A stretch of DNA of 14,354 nucleotides from an uncultured Brevundimonas sp. (GTDB lineage Bacteria; Pseudomonadota; Alphaproteobacteria; Caulobacterales; Caulobacteraceae): assembly GCA_946885435.1 (NCBI GenBank), contig CAMPGL010000036.1:1-14354 (forward strand). The letters are read 5' to 3'. Below the pieces are notes generated by a model. That model was given only the letters and a program-made list of their open reading frames with translations. It had not been told where the DNA came from and did no database searches. Position 1 is the first letter of the stretch. Each line of letters begins with the position of its first letter. A program made the position numbers and the translations under genes. This document shows positions 14,169-14,354 of the stretch, one piece after another.

Positions 14169-14354
14169 GTGCGCGCGATCCTGTCGAAAGCCGTGGGTGG
14201 TCCCGAAACCCTGTCTCTGGAGGAGATGGAGGACCCCACCCCCGGCAGGGGACAGGTCATCATCGAGGTGAAGGCGGTCGGCATCAACTTCCCCGACGTC
14301 CTGATCATCGAGGACAAATACCAGTTCAAGCCGCAGCGCCCCTTCGCGCCGGGC
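14169..14354 (+). CDS. NADPH:quinone oxidoreductase-like MDR protein, N-terminal part (runs off window)
   Basis: The first 62 residues of a zinc-independent medium-chain dehydrogenase/reductase of the quinone oxidoreductase type are present, and the frame is open at the window end. The sequence starts [19 protein letters not shown], continues with [22 protein letters not shown], the GroES-like fold in which the Asn-Phe-Pro-Asp replaces the zinc-binding Cys of alcohol dehydrogenases, and ends in [12 protein letters not shown]. Family members reduce quinones or other enones with NADPH in the cytoplasm; which substrate applies here is unknown. The start is GTG 14169, read as Met, with a run of G's 7 bases upstream; no in-frame ATG lies nearby. 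The cofactor-binding domain is outside the window. Confidence 0.85.
   Translation, partial: MRAILSKAVGGPETLSLEEMEDPTPGRGQVIIEVKAVGINFPDVLIIEDKYQFKPQRPFAPG

Overview
The window is a GC-rich, gene-dense stretch of chromosome from an alphaproteobacterium, most likely a member of the Caulobacterales (Caulobacter, Phenylobacterium or Brevundimonas type). This placement is inferred. It rests on an EipA (DUF1134) protein, a DUF3035/BamF-type lipoprotein, a MutL carrying an endonuclease motif, GTG starts and the codon use; no marker RNA is present. All genes are intact apart from the two cut by the window edges. I see no tRNA, rRNA, insertion sequence, CRISPR array or prophage, and no gene-free stretch longer than about 140 bases.

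Layout. Bases 1-3145 (+) hold the phenylalanyl-tRNA synthetase operon: the end of pheS, a small unrecognised gene, then pheT coupled to it. A four-helix membrane protein of the YqhA/UPF0114 family follows (3195-3737, +) and meets rfbA (3734-4612, -) tail to tail. rfbA and the envelope protein eipA (4742-5365, +) diverge. A strong hairpin terminator behind eipA runs almost into the start of a PLP-dependent D-cysteine desulfhydrase-family gene (5435-6433, +), which is coupled to an aspartate/glutamate-type racemase (6430-7098, +). On the minus strand, read from high to low coordinates, come lspA, a BamF-like lipoprotein and mutL (10094 down to 7095). An SDR oxidoreductase (10169-10918, +) converges on panC-panB (12602 down to 10900, -), and panD (12740-13186, +) diverges from panB. 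An isoaspartyl peptidase/asparaginase (14081 down to 13191, -) converges on panD, and a quinone-oxidoreductase-like gene starts at 14169 and leaves the window.

How the genes fit together. PanB, PanC and PanD supply ketopantoate, the ligation step and beta-alanine for pantothenate; only ketopantoate reductase is not visible here. LspA is the peptidase that matures lipoproteins such as the one encoded just downstream of it. The desulfhydrase/racemase pair looks like a two-gene D-amino-acid or cysteine/cysteate module. Gene packing is extreme: all three same-strand overlaps use the tetranucleotide GTGA (GTG start over TGA stop), and all four convergent pairs overlap or lie 4 bases apart, two of them sharing a CTAG that supplies both TAG stops.

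Most of the window is conserved housekeeping. The least explained element is the 136-residue protein encoded between pheS and pheT; the most unusual regulatory arrangement is the ribosome-binding site of the desulfhydrase gene buried in the terminator of the preceding gene. I do not see convincing evidence of a new multi-gene system.
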